Position numbers and translations under genes: made by a program
Notes under the pieces: generated by a model
The model's database searches: none
The model's input: only the letters and a program-made list of their open reading frames with translations
Told to the model about the DNA's origin: nothing
Shown here: positions 37,406-48,479 of the stretch, piece after piece
How positions within the stretch are numbered: position 1 is the first letter of the stretch
How the letters are laid out: each line of letters starts with the position of its first letter
Source: Aphrocallistes beatrix
Taxonomy: Eukaryota; Porifera; Hexactinellida; Sceptrulophora; Aphrocallistidae
Length of the DNA stretch: 64,000 bases
Assembly (NCBI GenBank): GCA_963281255.1
Contig: OY725505.1
Coordinates: forward strand, 2,728,001-2,792,000
Direction of reading: 5' to 3'

Positions 37406-38133
37406 TCTCCAAAAATTAAGCTGTAGATTTTTGCCTACATTTTATATTTGTTGCATCAGTCCATGCAGACAGAATTTAATGACCTCATGATATCCAAAAA
37501 TTAATGAGCCATATTAAATCCACCATGCGGTACTGTCATGTCCTCATGTGTGCTCTCGTAACGTCAGAGATGAGGCTAAATTAACAAATAGAAGCTCCCA
37601 TTAAGCTCCTCATGGTGCGGTTTCCTATTGAATTACTTATATAGGAGTACATAGTTTTTACAGAATAAAATATACAGTGTAGAATCCGAATAACGGACAC
37701 ATTGGGGACATGGCTTTTGTCCGTTGTAGAGAGATGTCTGCTTGTCGGAGAGTATTCAACTATTACATACGTAATTGGTAAATTCATTCCGTTCCACGAG
37801 GTTTTCCGTGATAGAGAGGTTGTCCGCTTTTCGGAGTGTCCGTTTTGGGAGACTCCATTGTATTTGTTAAGTCATCCTTAGCAAACTATTCGTCAAAACG
37901 AAGTTTTGAGGTTTTGCACTCTCAAACCGATTTTAGTACTCTAGTATTAGTAAAAAAAGATTTGGTAAACAGAAATGATTATTTCATTTGATATTTAAAT
38001 ATTGATTGAATTTTCAATTTATGAGAAAGATTCAACAAAATTTCCTATGTATCAACAATAATGAGCATCAATTATCTTAAGAAAATTCAATTTACAAATC
38101 TTAACATATCTAAAGCAACACAAGATAATATAT
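37406..38133. other. Intergenic region between MATE gene and the orphan membrane gene
   Basis: Upstream of the MATE gene. Contains one MITE (37675-37860). No clear TATA box and no further gene seen. Confidence 0.45.
37675..37860. mobile_element. pogo-type MITE (TA target duplication)
   Basis: A 186-bp element starting CAGTGTAGAATCCGAATAAC and ending with the imperfect inverse GGGAGACTCCATTG. TA on both sides. Internal TGTCCGTTGT/TTGTCCGCTTTTCGG words. Confidence 0.75.
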
Positions 38134-39249
38134 TTATTGGGAATAGGAAGTGTTTTGATATTGAATAACCAGCGGGCGTATTGAAGCATTAATTTTTTTG
38201 AACCTTTTCACTCGTCTATACAAGCGTATGCTCATTCCAATGCAAACAGTACAATAGGCAAACGATATGAGTATCTGGTAGAGATATTCCAAGGATTCTA
38301 TGATGAAGAAAAGGACAAAGGACACATTGTGTGCAATATGTAATGTTGTAGAATCGTAGAAGATTAAAGGTGAGTATCCTAACGTGATTATATTAATGGT
38401 ACAGAGCATTCTCACGAAGCCATGAATGATCCATTTTATTTCCCAAAAGATGTATATCATCGTTAGAATAGAGAATACGACTGTAGTGTATAGAGAAGTT
38501 ACTTTGTATTGAGATTGAACTCTGGACTTGTCTCTGTATTCCCTAGGAGATGAATGGAATCTTGCAACTTCTTTCCGGTTCTTCAGTAGTGAATGGAATC
38601 GCTTTGAGTTTATTAAATAAATGATAAAATCGATGAGGAAGGATAAAGTTATGAGAAAAGTTGCAAAATAAAATGTTTGATAGAATGAAGAGAGTAGAAA
38701 TATAATGCAACTTCTAATGAGTATTGTAATGAACCAACGTTTGCATACATTTCTGTAAGGAAGAGACAAGTATTTTCTTCTGAGAATGTAAAGTAGAACA
38801 GAGACAATTGGTTGCAAAGTTTGGATAATAAAAGTCTTAAATAAATTAAGAAAATTAACCAACCATCCATTAGGGAATAATAGCATTTGAAAGTCCATCC
38901 TGACATTAACTCTACAGGAATTTGTGAGTGGAATAGAATGTAGCTGGTAAGTAGGGAATTGGCCATACACCAAGCCTCCTAGAGCTCTGAGAATATTTGA
39001 AGACAACTCAATTAGTAGGATTAGCAATATGAACTTATGGACTAGGATATTGGTCTTCCTAAACTCTTTCTTACTCAAACTTTCATCAGGGATGTTTCTT
39101 ACTCGAAACAGAGCGACTATTCTATAGCTATAATAGGCAATGACGAATATTGTGATGATGATGAAAGGAATGTTACTGAATAATAAAATAGTGTTCAAGA
39201 GCGTCGCGTAATATGAGGAACTATGCTCCGTCTGGTTTTCCATGTTCAA
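38134..39249 (-). CDS. Orphan multi-pass (probably 7TM) membrane protein
   Basis: 371 residues, single exon, not assigned to a family. N-terminus MNMENQTEHSS carries an N-glycosylation sequon (NQT), as an extracellular tail would. About seven hydrophobic segments follow (roughly residues 17-43, 70-93, 128-158, 168-188, 190-213, 250-280, 305-345), with basic loops such as ALFRVRN, LRRKYLSL and NRKEVARFHSS and a basic tail RLYRRVKRFKK. The pattern suggests a receptor-like protein. There is no DRY or NPxxY motif, so a standard rhodopsin-class receptor is not supported. The stop TAA lies within an AATAAA sequence (38133-38138), a possible poly(A) signal. It lies next to the MATE gene on the same strand. 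Confidence 0.75.
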   Translation of the reverse strand: MNMENQTEHSSSYYATLLNTILLFSNIPFIIITIFVIAYYSYRIVALFRVRNIPDESLSKKEFRKTNILVHKFILLILLIELSSNILRALGGLVYGQFPTYQLHSIPLTNSCRVNVRMDFQMLLFPNGWLVNFLNLFKTFIIQTLQPIVSVLLYILRRKYLSLPYRNVCKRWFITILIRSCIIFLLSSFYQTFYFATFLITLSFLIDFIIYLINSKRFHSLLKNRKEVARFHSSPREYRDKSRVQSQYKVTSLYTTVVFSILTMIYIFWEIKWIIHGFVRMLCTINIITLGYSPLIFYDSTTLHIAHNVSFVLFFIIESLEYLYQILISFAYCTVCIGMSIRLYRRVKRFKKINASIRPLVIQYQNTSYSQ

Positions 39250-39629
39250 TACAACAGATTAATATTCTATTATTTATGATCACAGATCAATTCAACTCTC
39301 TTTAAATATCTCAAGATTTGCCCTGATCTGCCACGTAATATTGAAACACATTTATTGATAATCCAGAATTGAGATGATGTTGTCGGGAATTATTTTGATA
39401 AATCTATGCAAGACAAAACTTACTTTAGGTGATTATAAATGACTTTTTTATTAAATTGTATTGATCATCCAAAATTCGGTAAAGTACGGACAGCGATGAG
39501 ATGATTACCTACTGTTTTATTGAACCCTGATTTTACTTTGATTAAATTCAAGGAATAAGTGTATACTTCTGACAATATGATTATATAAGAAGCTACGTGT
39601 GCATTTTAAAATATCCTAATCATGAAGAT
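39250..39629. other. Intergenic, nothing recognised
   Basis: Upstream of the orphan membrane gene. AT-rich, no repeats or exons that I recognise. Confidence 0.4.
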
Positions 39630-40110
39630 TGCGCAGCAGCTAATGGAGTCACCACACTCGTTTAGGATGCTTGTATGCAGTTCTGCTGTCAGGTTTCCAT
39701 AAAAATCTTCCACGGAAAGGTCCCACGCGCTAAAAATGCTCCCCAAACATGCAATTTAGGACTGTGCTTAGTAGTCGGTTTGACTGATTGTTGATCACCT
39801 TTACACCACAATCGTATTTTACCACCAGCTAGCCAAATTGACATCTCGCCGCTAAAAACAACTCTTTCCCAATCAGTTTGTTTATTATTTTTAGGCTACG
39901 AGATTCTCTGTTGCTTGTGATGATCCGTTAGCATAGGAATGTTTCTTGGAACTTTGTGTGTGTACCCCCTCCTCGTAATTCCTTCCTCACCGTCTTATGG
40001 GATGTTTTTCCGCGAAGGTTTTTGAATCGGCTTGTAATTTTCGAATCGAAATCTTGCGGTTCTGATTTGCTAAGCTTACAAAAGATCTACCACAGTTTAC
40101 TTGCAATATT
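39630..40110 (-). pseudogene. Tc1/mariner-type transposase relic
   Basis: The minus strand, read over several frames, shows the order of a Tc1-like transposase: a helix-turn-helix tail with KTVRKEL, then IPMLTDHHKQQRI, then DWERVVFSGE, then KHSPKLHVWGAF and an ARG segment. In active relatives the VVFS motif is followed by the catalytic aspartate (VVFSDES); here it reads VVFSGE, so the first catalytic residue is lost. Stops and frameshifts occur throughout. No flanking terminal repeats identified. It lies in the spacer of the inverted duplication. Confidence 0.7.
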
Positions 40111-40139
40111 CTATAACAACAAAGGTTTATTTTTGCATT

Positions 40140-40400
40140 CAAAGGACATGTTTTCTGGACCATAGGAACATGTTCTCTGGACTTTATAAGATATGAATTT
40201 ATCATACAATTTCGAAAAGGCAATATGCAGAATCTACACCCGTAAAACCCTAGATCAACCATTGAAAGTTAGTTTGTGTAATTACATGTGTAACTACATG
40301 CCTGATCACATAAGTAATTACATGTGTGATCACACCTGCAATTACACATGTAATTATTTTTCTCTGTCCTCGGTTAACTTGTATTTGTTATAACTAATGA
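40140..40400. repeat. Repeat patch with palindromic TAATTACATGTGTAATTAC-type words
   Basis: 40195-40275 resembles a decayed unit of the 155-bp repeat (AGAATCTACACCCGTAAAACC). It is followed by alternating ACATG and GATCACA words to about 40355, giving several short self-complementary stretches. Confidence 0.5.
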
Positions 40401-40410
40401 GCATGTGCAT

Positions 40411-40650
40411 GGCCTGTCACTGGAAAAATGGTCCGCGAAAATTTTGGTCCGGGGGACCGTAGGAGGGAGTATCAAAAAATCGAGGATGTCAAATGATTGA
40501 TAGAATCTAATTTTCCATGAAAGAATTAGTCTCACAGACAATTTTTTTCTGAAAGAAAATGGTCCGACCAATTTTTCCTGAAAAAAATGGTCTCCCCGGA
40601 CCAATTTTCCATGAAAAAATTGGTCCGGAAAAAGGTTATATTTGTGACAA
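40411..40650. mobile_element. GGTCC-type element, inner flank of right arm
   Basis: Starts CCTGTCACTGGAAAAATGG and ends GGAAAAAGGTTATATTTGTG followed by ACA, so its ends are weakly inverted (CTGTCAC/GTGACA). Internal GGTCCGGGGGACC and AATTTTCCATGAAAAAATT words relate it to the minisatellite at 32036. Confidence 0.55.
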
Positions 40651-40693
40651 ATTTATTGATTTTCAGAGGTCATTTAAGGGCACTTCCAAGTGA

Positions 40694-41247
40694 GTCAACA
40701 TGATCTTGATCGATAAAGTCGGGAAAAAGCTCTCCTCTTAGTTTCAATCATAGGCATCATAACCTCGCACATTCTGATGGCAACCTATTTCACAACAGTT
40801 GATCAAATATGTCCTCAAGTAAACTCACTTAATAACTCAGCTTATTTTGCTGTGTGTCAAAGTCCATCAGTCATAGCCTGGCCTATTCTAAGCATAATTT
40901 TGTTTGGCACTTCATTTACGCTTGGATGCGGTCCTATAGGCTACATCGTCCTTGGAGAAATCATTCCGTTGAAAGTCAAGCATATCTTCACAGGTGTTGG
41001 CATAACCATTTTGTTTATTATTGGATTTCTCATCTCAACGTTATACCCTATCATATCTGCAAGAGCACCTAGATCCTATTTCCCATTTGCTTTGGCTCTT
41101 GTCAATATAGTTATAGGCATCTTGTTTGTTTGTTTGTGCCTGAGACGAAAGGGAAATCGATTAGAGCTAGCAAAGCTGTTTCAAGGTAACACTATATTCT
41201 GCCAGTTTAAGAAGACGCAGAATAAGATTTATTCTAATATTATTTAG
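40694..41247 (+). pseudogene. Truncated SLC2-like transporter (right-arm copy)
   Basis: The C-terminal half of a canonical sugar transporter, open from about 40777 (ATYFTTVDQICPQ... to QNKIYSNII). One G is missing near 40725 (GTCGGGAAAAAGC against GTCGGGAGAAAAGC in the parent at 52169), and a further shift ahead of the P-E-T-K-G site gives CLRRKGNRLELAK. It has the same truncation point as the left-arm copy. Better preserved than that copy but not functional. Confidence 0.9.
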
Positions 41248-41490
41248 ATAATGAGTCAGCAAGCTATGATCCTCCTGCTTAGTTAAAACTTACATTTCAT
41301 AAAAAATTAGGGCTTTTTGTATTTAAAAGGTTTGCAATTGTTTGAGTTCAATACAACACACACTCGTGATTGTGTTAAAATGCATTTCATTTTAAAATAT
41401 AGCCTTCTGAGGATTTCAATTACTACAAATCTATACATATATATAGATAGTATATCTTTGAATCTATGAACAGTCAAATCATTTGTCCAG

Positions 41491-42806
41491 ATGCTGTTAA
41501 AAAATAGAGAAATTCCGACATATTTCGCCGCTTTAGCAAGCTATATATCTATTTTGGGAATGCCATTTATTTTAGGATATGCTTCTCCCACTCAGAAGCA
41601 GTTAATTCATGAGAAAATCATTAGTGAGGAGACATTATCAATTTTTGCATCGATTTCTATGCTTGGCTCTTGTCTAGGAATCGCAGGTACATTCTTTGTA
41701 ATGCAATATAAGATCAATAGCAATGTCATTATGATGATAAACTGTCTTATTGGTGGGATTGGTTGGTTAATAATAGCAAATGCAAACTCAGCAATGGTAA
41801 TTATATCAGGCACATGTTTGGTGGGAGTGTTTGGAGGTTGTGTTACAGTCTTTTCAACAATGTATATCAGTGAGATAAGTTTGAGTAGTCAGCGTCGAGT
41901 GTTAGGTGGGATCAGCGGATTTTGTTTTAGAATTGGAATCCTCCTCGTTTATGCGTTAAGAATTTATCTTCCATTCAGATGGTTGGCTGTAGTCGGTATA
42001 TTCATCATATTTATATTTGCTTTATCACTCTCATTCAATCCCAAATCACCAGAATGGTACGTCAGTCAGGGATTAGATGAACAAGCAAAGAAAACACTGT
42101 TCTACCTACACGGTGAAGACTTTGATGCTGATTCTGAATTACAGAATATTCAAAATAATCTTGCTGATAAACAATTCACTTGGATCGATAGTTTAAATGC
42201 GCTAAGGAAATGGAAGATATTGAAACCTATCCTTCTCATGGTTGTATTCGGATGTTTCAAGGAGTTCAGTGGACATGAAGCAATGGTGTCCTTTTCATCA
42301 CACATCCTACAAAACCAGCAAGGAATGAAACCAGAAGTGGCATCACTCTTCTACCCAATATTTCTAACTGCAGGTGCAATTGTTTCGATGATAATACTCA
42401 AATACTGAAATGGCAAATAATAGTCGGGAATATATTCCAAACCCTATCACTCCTTTCCATGGCTATCTACTTTTTCATTTCAGATAATTATTTGCACTGT
42501 ACGCATGAAAGTTCACTGATTTGTCAATCGATATCTTTTTGGCCCATTTTGAACATTAGTATTTATGCGTTTGCATATTCGTTTGGCTGGGGTCTAACAT
42601 ACTTCTCCTTGATAGCGATATTAATTGTTTCCTACAAAGAAATTGCATTACCTATCACCTCTCTAACAGTCACTGTTTCGGCATTCATTGTTATAAATGT
42701 GTTCTATATTTTGCTAAGTACAATTGGAGGTTTTGGTACATTTTTGTGTTTAGCAATGGTAAATCTGATTTCTGTATTCTTCGTATGTATTTTTTTAAAT
42801 ATATGA
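41491..42806 (+). pseudogene. Divergent sugar-porter-like MFS transporter, right-arm partner of E
   Basis: Open from MLLKNREIPTYF to codon 305, then a 7-nt deletion in the TM8-9 loop (CTCAAATACTGAAATGG against CTCGAATATTTC...CTGAAATGG in the left arm) shifts the frame and gives a TGA at once. The remaining 130 codons (MAIYFFISDNYLHC... to FFVCIFLNI) are intact in the other frame. Nucleotide identity to the left-arm gene is very high by eye. The left copy kept the frame; this one lost it. Confidence 0.9.
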
Positions 42807-42919
42807 ATGCTCAACTGTTATATTTTATTTTATATTATTACTAGCTAGCGAACACTGTCCTCACAGTCGCCCTGCTTGTCCCTGGGATATCAAAGAAACG
42901 GTTGATTACTTTCTAATTA

Positions 42920-43570
42920 CAGTGGAAGCCGCTTAATCGGGACAGCTCGGGAGTCAGCCTTTTGTCCCGATTAACCGATTGTCCCGATTAACCGACTTAT
43001 GATAATAATCTACATCCGCGTACTGTGTCATTACCCTGAATAAGATGAATTACATACAAATGTATTCCTGCTACATACAAAAGCGTATCCTACATAAATA
43101 TAAAAGAAATTCTACTACATAGAAGTTAGAACTACATGTACAAAGTACTAAGAAGTTAATTCTTAGACAAGAAAGAATATTTATATACAACCATTAATTT
43201 GAATCAATTCTTTTGTTTTAGTACATGACGATCAGATAATGACAGCAAGCTCCTCCTTCGCTTAGTCGGGATATTAATTCCCGATTAAGCGGAGGAGAAA
43301 GAAAGTTTTTCTTCGCTTAATCGGGACAATAATTCCCGATTAAGCGGAGGAGAAGAAAGTTTTTCTTCGCTTAATCGGGACAATAATTCCCGATTAAGCG
43401 GAGGAAAATAAAGTTTTTCTTCGCTTAATCGGGAATTATTGTCCCGATTAACCGATTTGTTGTCCCGATTAACCGATCAATTTATAATGTAAAAAATCCG
43501 TTCCCTTTCAACTTGTCCCGATTAAGCGGATTTCCCGATTATCCGTCTCCCGATTAAGCGGCTTCCACTG
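42920..43570. mobile_element. pogo-type MITE specific to the right arm
   Basis: A 651-bp element with ends CAGTGGAAGCCGCTTAATCG and inverse, flanked by TA. Removing the element and one TA leaves CTAATTATCTAC, exactly the empty site found in the left arm. The interior (about 43250-43430) has three near-identical units of TTCTTCGCTTAATCGGGAC / CCCGATTAAGCGGAGG. Confidence 0.93.
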
Positions 43571-43579
43571 TATCTACAA

Positions 43580-44430
43580 AAATTCGAACGTGATCTCTCT
43601 AAGATGAATCATGAATTTAGTTAGAACTGCAGAAATAAAACTATGAAGTGGTTCATGGCTCAAAATGCTTAAAATACTTTAGTATACAGTGCCCAACCTC
43701 AAAAAGTTAGACCAAAAAATTGATGTTTTCTCCAGGCGTGTACCTGCCTATAAATTTATTATGGTTAATACAATAGAGCATTGTTTCACATTGTGGGAAA
43801 ATATCAGTAATTCCTAAAGAATTACAACATACTACGAGTATACAGGTTCTGAAGTAGCAAAATAAACATTGGAAAAAACTAAGGAACCAATTACTAGGAT
43901 GAATGCAGAGAAGATTACTATTGGAGCTGCAATAAATTTAGAAGACCCTCGAAGTTGCAGTTTAGAGATTCTAATTCCATTTTACACAAAAATAAATAGA
44001 AGTTTCTAATAATTACGAATATGCTTTATATTGTACATTGTACATATCACTATCCCTCGGGTTTCAAATTAGAATGCATAATTGAAGAGTTAAAATAATT
44101 GAAGTCATTGAACATGGGCTATGCATTTTTATCATTAAGATAACATTAAAAAATTATTTGAAATTGGATTCTCAATATAAAATACCATTTTAGATAATAT
44201 CGAAATGAAAGAAATTCCAACATATTTCGCAACATCTTAGTTATTATGGTCTTTAGAGATTGTAATTTAAATATTCTCAATGTTTACCTGGTGGTTAAGT
44301 TATGTATGCTTCAAGGGTATTGGGACTGTATAGTGCATGAACTGGCGGGAAAGGCTCGTGTTTAAAATAAATTTATCATATTTTGATCAATTGTTGTAAA
44401 TAATTAATCAAAATATCTTATATATTAAAA
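43580..44430. other. Right-arm intergenic region upstream of fragment D mirror
   Basis: Mirror of about 28690-29590. Includes AAACATTGGAAAAAACTAAG, also seen at about 19180, and the MKEIPTYFAT codons at 44204-44240, stopped by TAG. No functional gene. Confidence 0.55.
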
Positions 44431-44439
44431 CGCTAGGAT

Positions 44440-45620
44440 TTTTTTGTTTGTTTGTTCATCCGAATTGATTGAAGAATTGGCAAATCGTAGAGATACGAAA
44501 ATTAGCATGTAGGTGTCGAATGATGAATCTAGGATTAAGTTCGAAAATCTAAGGAAAATTTACACCTCTGCAAAAAAATGGAAAACAATTTTTCACACCT
44601 TTTCTATACAATACTGTGCACGGTTTCACTCTCACAAATTAGAAATCATTATACGACAATATTGTAGGATGTGATTGTTATTAATACTTCAAAGTAGTAA
44701 CTTATATAAATGTCTCAATTATATATTATAGTGTATGGCAGTTAAAAAGGTTATTTGTATATTTTCACACCTTTACAGACATATTTTCACACGATTTAAC
44801 GAATTTTGAAAATTATGCTAGAGACTAGCTTCCAATGGGCGACATGAGGTTTTTAGGGGTGTAGATTTCGAATATCATATTTTCGGATCCATATGAGAAA
44901 TTATTCGCTAACCTTTGTTTACGATATTTATATAAAGTAAAAAATTCCCAAAATAGGTTAGATTGAGTAACTTCAGGCGCCCGCAGGGCGACTCTGCGAC
45001 ACAAAGTGTCCACAAGCCGCATAGCGCAAGCAAGCGAAGCGCGCTTGTGATAAATAATAATTCAACACATACGTTGCAAAGTAATCCATGTATAAAGTCC
45101 TAAATTTTGGACGCAAAAATACCAGCGGTCCCTAGTGAGATGTTCTCTGGACTCCTCACACTAGTGCCACAAGTCCATGTCAACGCTATGGATTTCCTTT
45201 TTATAATAATGTTAGTAGATTAATCCATATCTGTCACCCCTCGGATCACCATCTGAGTAGGCATATTCTCAGAGTTGGAAGCATGGGGGCATACCCGATA
45301 CGGTAAGTGCGGCGAGCGACGTACCATTTTTCAGATGAGCTTTGCTGTACCCTACAAATCTGTTCTAAATGAAACAATTAATTAGAACTAAAGCATCTAT
45401 GCTAAATAGACGAAGATTAAGTACAAAAAATGGTTCATCGAATAGCCAGTCTTGAACCATCTATGAACTTCCAGACAATATATGCCAGTGATCCACACCT
45501 TAAAGACCTGAAATGCAACTGCTGATGTTACCTGTATTCTTATATATAGTAGGACGTCAGTTGTCGGACGTGATTGGACCAAAGTGTGTTCGGATAACTG
45601 AAGTTCGAAAAACTGGAGTT
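44440..45620. repeat. Composite repeat block, right-arm mirror
   Basis: Mirror of 27290-28650: CAAA tail, GGTGTGAAAA words, 155-bp units, GC module at 44970-45055 and segmental repeat 45110-45620. Confidence 0.75.
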
Positions 45621-45624
45621 TTGT

Positions 45625-46193
45625 CGCTTCTGAGTGGGAGAAGCATATCCTAAAATAAAAGGCATACCTAATTTCTCGGAAAATCTAGATACCTAGTTTA
45701 CGGGACGGGACAGATCAGGATTCCTATTTCTGGGACGGGACGAGAACATCCCGTAAATATTTTTGGTCGCCAAATTTGGTCCGGGAGCCAGGTTGGCAGC
45801 TAATTTGATCCGTGTTTAATCGATTAATAAAGTTGGTGGAATAAATAGTATTAGAACAATAGAAATATAAATAAACCTTGGATCCATACAATGCCATAGC
45901 TGGCCATTGACTTGAGAGGCTGGTTGTGGGCCAGGTAGCAATCAAAGTTGAGTTCCCTAATCTAATAGTTTCAGATAACTATTAACATATAACCAATTTT
46001 TTCCAAAACTACAGTATTAGATTTGTTCGTTGTTGTTTCGTTGTGATTATGAGATCAAAACGTGGATTAAGAATGACGGGTGTTCATCGAATTGTTTTGA
46101 ATGAGTCTTTTCTTGTGTTTATTTTCTAGCGAAATATCTTAATGCAAGGAGTTCCTCTTTAATTTTGTCCTTTGGACCTATTACCCCGTGGTC
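45625..46193. other. Right-arm mirror of TM1 scrap and flank
   Basis: 45625-45660 is the mirror of the FILGYASPTQKQ scrap. It is followed by the AAATTAGGTATGCC-type palindrome and sequence matching 26715-27240. No gene. Confidence 0.6.
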
Positions 46194-46564
46194 CTTTACC
46201 ATAGCAACGCAGGAATGTAACAACATTCCATTGAAAAATTATAAATTTTTCAAATCAACTCGTACTAATCTTGGTTCTATACAAAAATTACACCTTAATA
46301 CCATTTAGAAATAGGGTCAAAACAGCTTAGAAAATTGCAAAAATCGTGCTTAAAATAGCCTGTTGCGCAATGATATGATGACGAATCGAAATTTTGACAA
46401 CGGATATATGTTATTTGATGCCATGTTTATATATGCTGGTAATACATTCTTAATGCCTATCCTACATGGTTGACGACTTTAGGCTAATCGTGTATTAATC
46501 CATTCGGCTATTACCGCATCCTTGGTTATTTTACTGTGAGGCATTATTAGAGTAGGCTATGATT
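46193..46564. other. Right-arm-specific 370 bp
   Basis: Occupies the place where the left arm has about 3.5 kb including transporter C. It resembles 31820-31990 (ATATTTATATATGCTGGTA). No gene. Confidence 0.5.
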
Positions 46565-46633
46565 TGATTTAATAAGAACTAGCTATAGTTTAATTAACTA
46601 TAGCATATAGAATATCAAATTGATAAAAAGAAC

Positions 46634-46705
46634 TAGCAGAGAGTGGTTTCGATCCACCGACCTCTGGGTTATGGGCCCAGCACGCTTCCACTGCGCCACT
46701 CTGCT
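46634..46705 (-). tRNA. Initiator tRNA-Met (CAU), right-arm copy
   Basis: The exact mirror of 23046-23117 as far as I can read: the same acceptor stem, CCCATAA anticodon loop and ATCGAAA T loop. Flanks also match the left arm. Confidence 0.97.
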
Positions 46706-47241
46706 ATGAAACTTTTTATTAAACTTGTATTATATTTAACAACAATTGAAAATGTAAAAATTACAAATTTTATTTGGTGGAAAATGAGAAGCTGGAAACT
46801 TTAGGGACACAGTTTATAACTTTCAATATCGGGGTACATTTTACTGTGGGCACGGACTACAATTTAATCATAACTATGTGTTGAACAAGTGACTTCGTAA
46901 TATATTACAATCCTTGAACATTCACCTCAGGAGGCATGTTACAAGTACTTGTTTCTTAATGTCTGTCAGTGTGCTGGTTTGCGCACTGTCTGATATAAGG
47001 AAGCAAGTAACATGTCTCCTGTAGTGAATCTTCAATGATTGTACACAGGATATCATACAGCCCTCCAGAGATACGCTCCTAGTCTCAAACATATAAATTT
47101 GCATACGCCTAAATCAATGACAAATAACATTACAATATAGGGTAAATAGGGTAATATTCTAAATTTTCACGCTCCTAAACACTTTTGGGCTTAAAATCAT
47201 ACGCCTAAAGGAGCTCCTAGATAATCCCTTGATTGTATATA

Positions 47242-47585
47242 CACTCGAACCTCCCTTATCCGGACCTCCGATATCCGGCCACCTCTCTCAACCGGGCAGC
47301 CCTTTCGACATTTAGTCACTATGCATTGTCCTATTTTCAAGTCAATTATTAACCACAATTCCAGCAATCATTATCATGTAATATTATTTTTTGACATTAA
47401 TATGTAATTGGTAAAACTGTGGGTTTTGCGTACTCGTATATTGTCTTGGTACGTAAATATTATAGAATAACCTCATGTGCATAGATATGTTTTCGAATTA
47501 TCCGGGCAAATTCTGTTATCCGGGCACCCTCTGTTATCCGGGCACCCTCCGGTCCGGCACTGCCCGGATAAGAGAGGTTCGAGTG
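47242..47585. mobile_element. pogo-like MITE specific to the right arm
   Basis: A 344-bp element with ends CACTCGAACCTCCCTTATCC and a near-perfect inverse, flanked by TA. The left arm reads straight through the empty site (GATTGTATATATATTACAAAG in mirror). Internal TTATCCGGGCACCCTC repeats. Confidence 0.93.
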
Positions 47586-48211
47586 TATATTACAAAGTCA
47601 CTTGTCCACCAGACAGTTGTGACTAAGTTGTTGTTTATCTACGTCTAAATTCAATGGATTACGAGTTATTTGACCATTTATCATATCGGTCACATTTGGT
47701 AATTTGTCGAATAGCATCAACCAATTCACAGCTCAGTTCTATGCGAAAAGGTATTTAGAAACACTTAGAAGTGTCCTTAAACCACCTCTGAAGATCACTA
47801 AATACATTATGAATATCATCTATTGCAAAATCATATGACGACTAATCAAAATTTTAGCAGTAATTACATGTGTAATTTTCTCTGCGGTACACGGCAATCC
47901 GTTACACGACTTTTTAATAGCACCCAGAATGTTTGATATTTTTGTTTGTTTGTTCATTTGTCCGAATTGATTGAAGAATTGGCAAGTCGTATAGATATGA
48001 AAAATGGTATGTTGGTGTCAAATGATGAGTCTACGATTAATTTAAAGATCTAAGAAGTTTTCACACCTCTGCAAAAAAAAGGAAAACAATTTTTCACACC
48101 TTTTCTATACTAGACTATATGGCTTCAGTCTCACAATAGAAATCATTGTACGACACTACAATAAACTGTCATTGTTATGAATACTTCAAAGCAATAACTT
48201 ATACTTGTAAG

Positions 48212-48372
48212 TCAGCGGTTTTCAACCTTTTTTGACTGTGGACCCCCTTATAGCAATTTCCTATATTCTGTGGATCCTATTAACCGTAATGCAAAATTTC
48301 GAATTCGGTGGACCCCCTAACATCTCTGTGAACCACTAAGGGGTCCATGGACCCCAGGTTGGGAACCACTGC
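48212..48372. mobile_element. hAT-like MITE, right-arm copy
   Basis: Mirror of 21719-21880; ends AGCGGTTTTCAACC and GGTTGGGAACCACTG. Confidence 0.6.
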
Positions 48373-48479
48373 CTTAGTTATAAGTATCTTAATTTTATCA
48401 TAGTACATAGCAATAAAAAGGTCAAGTGTATATTTTCACACCTTTATACTTGTATACATAGTATTTTCACACCTTTTGA

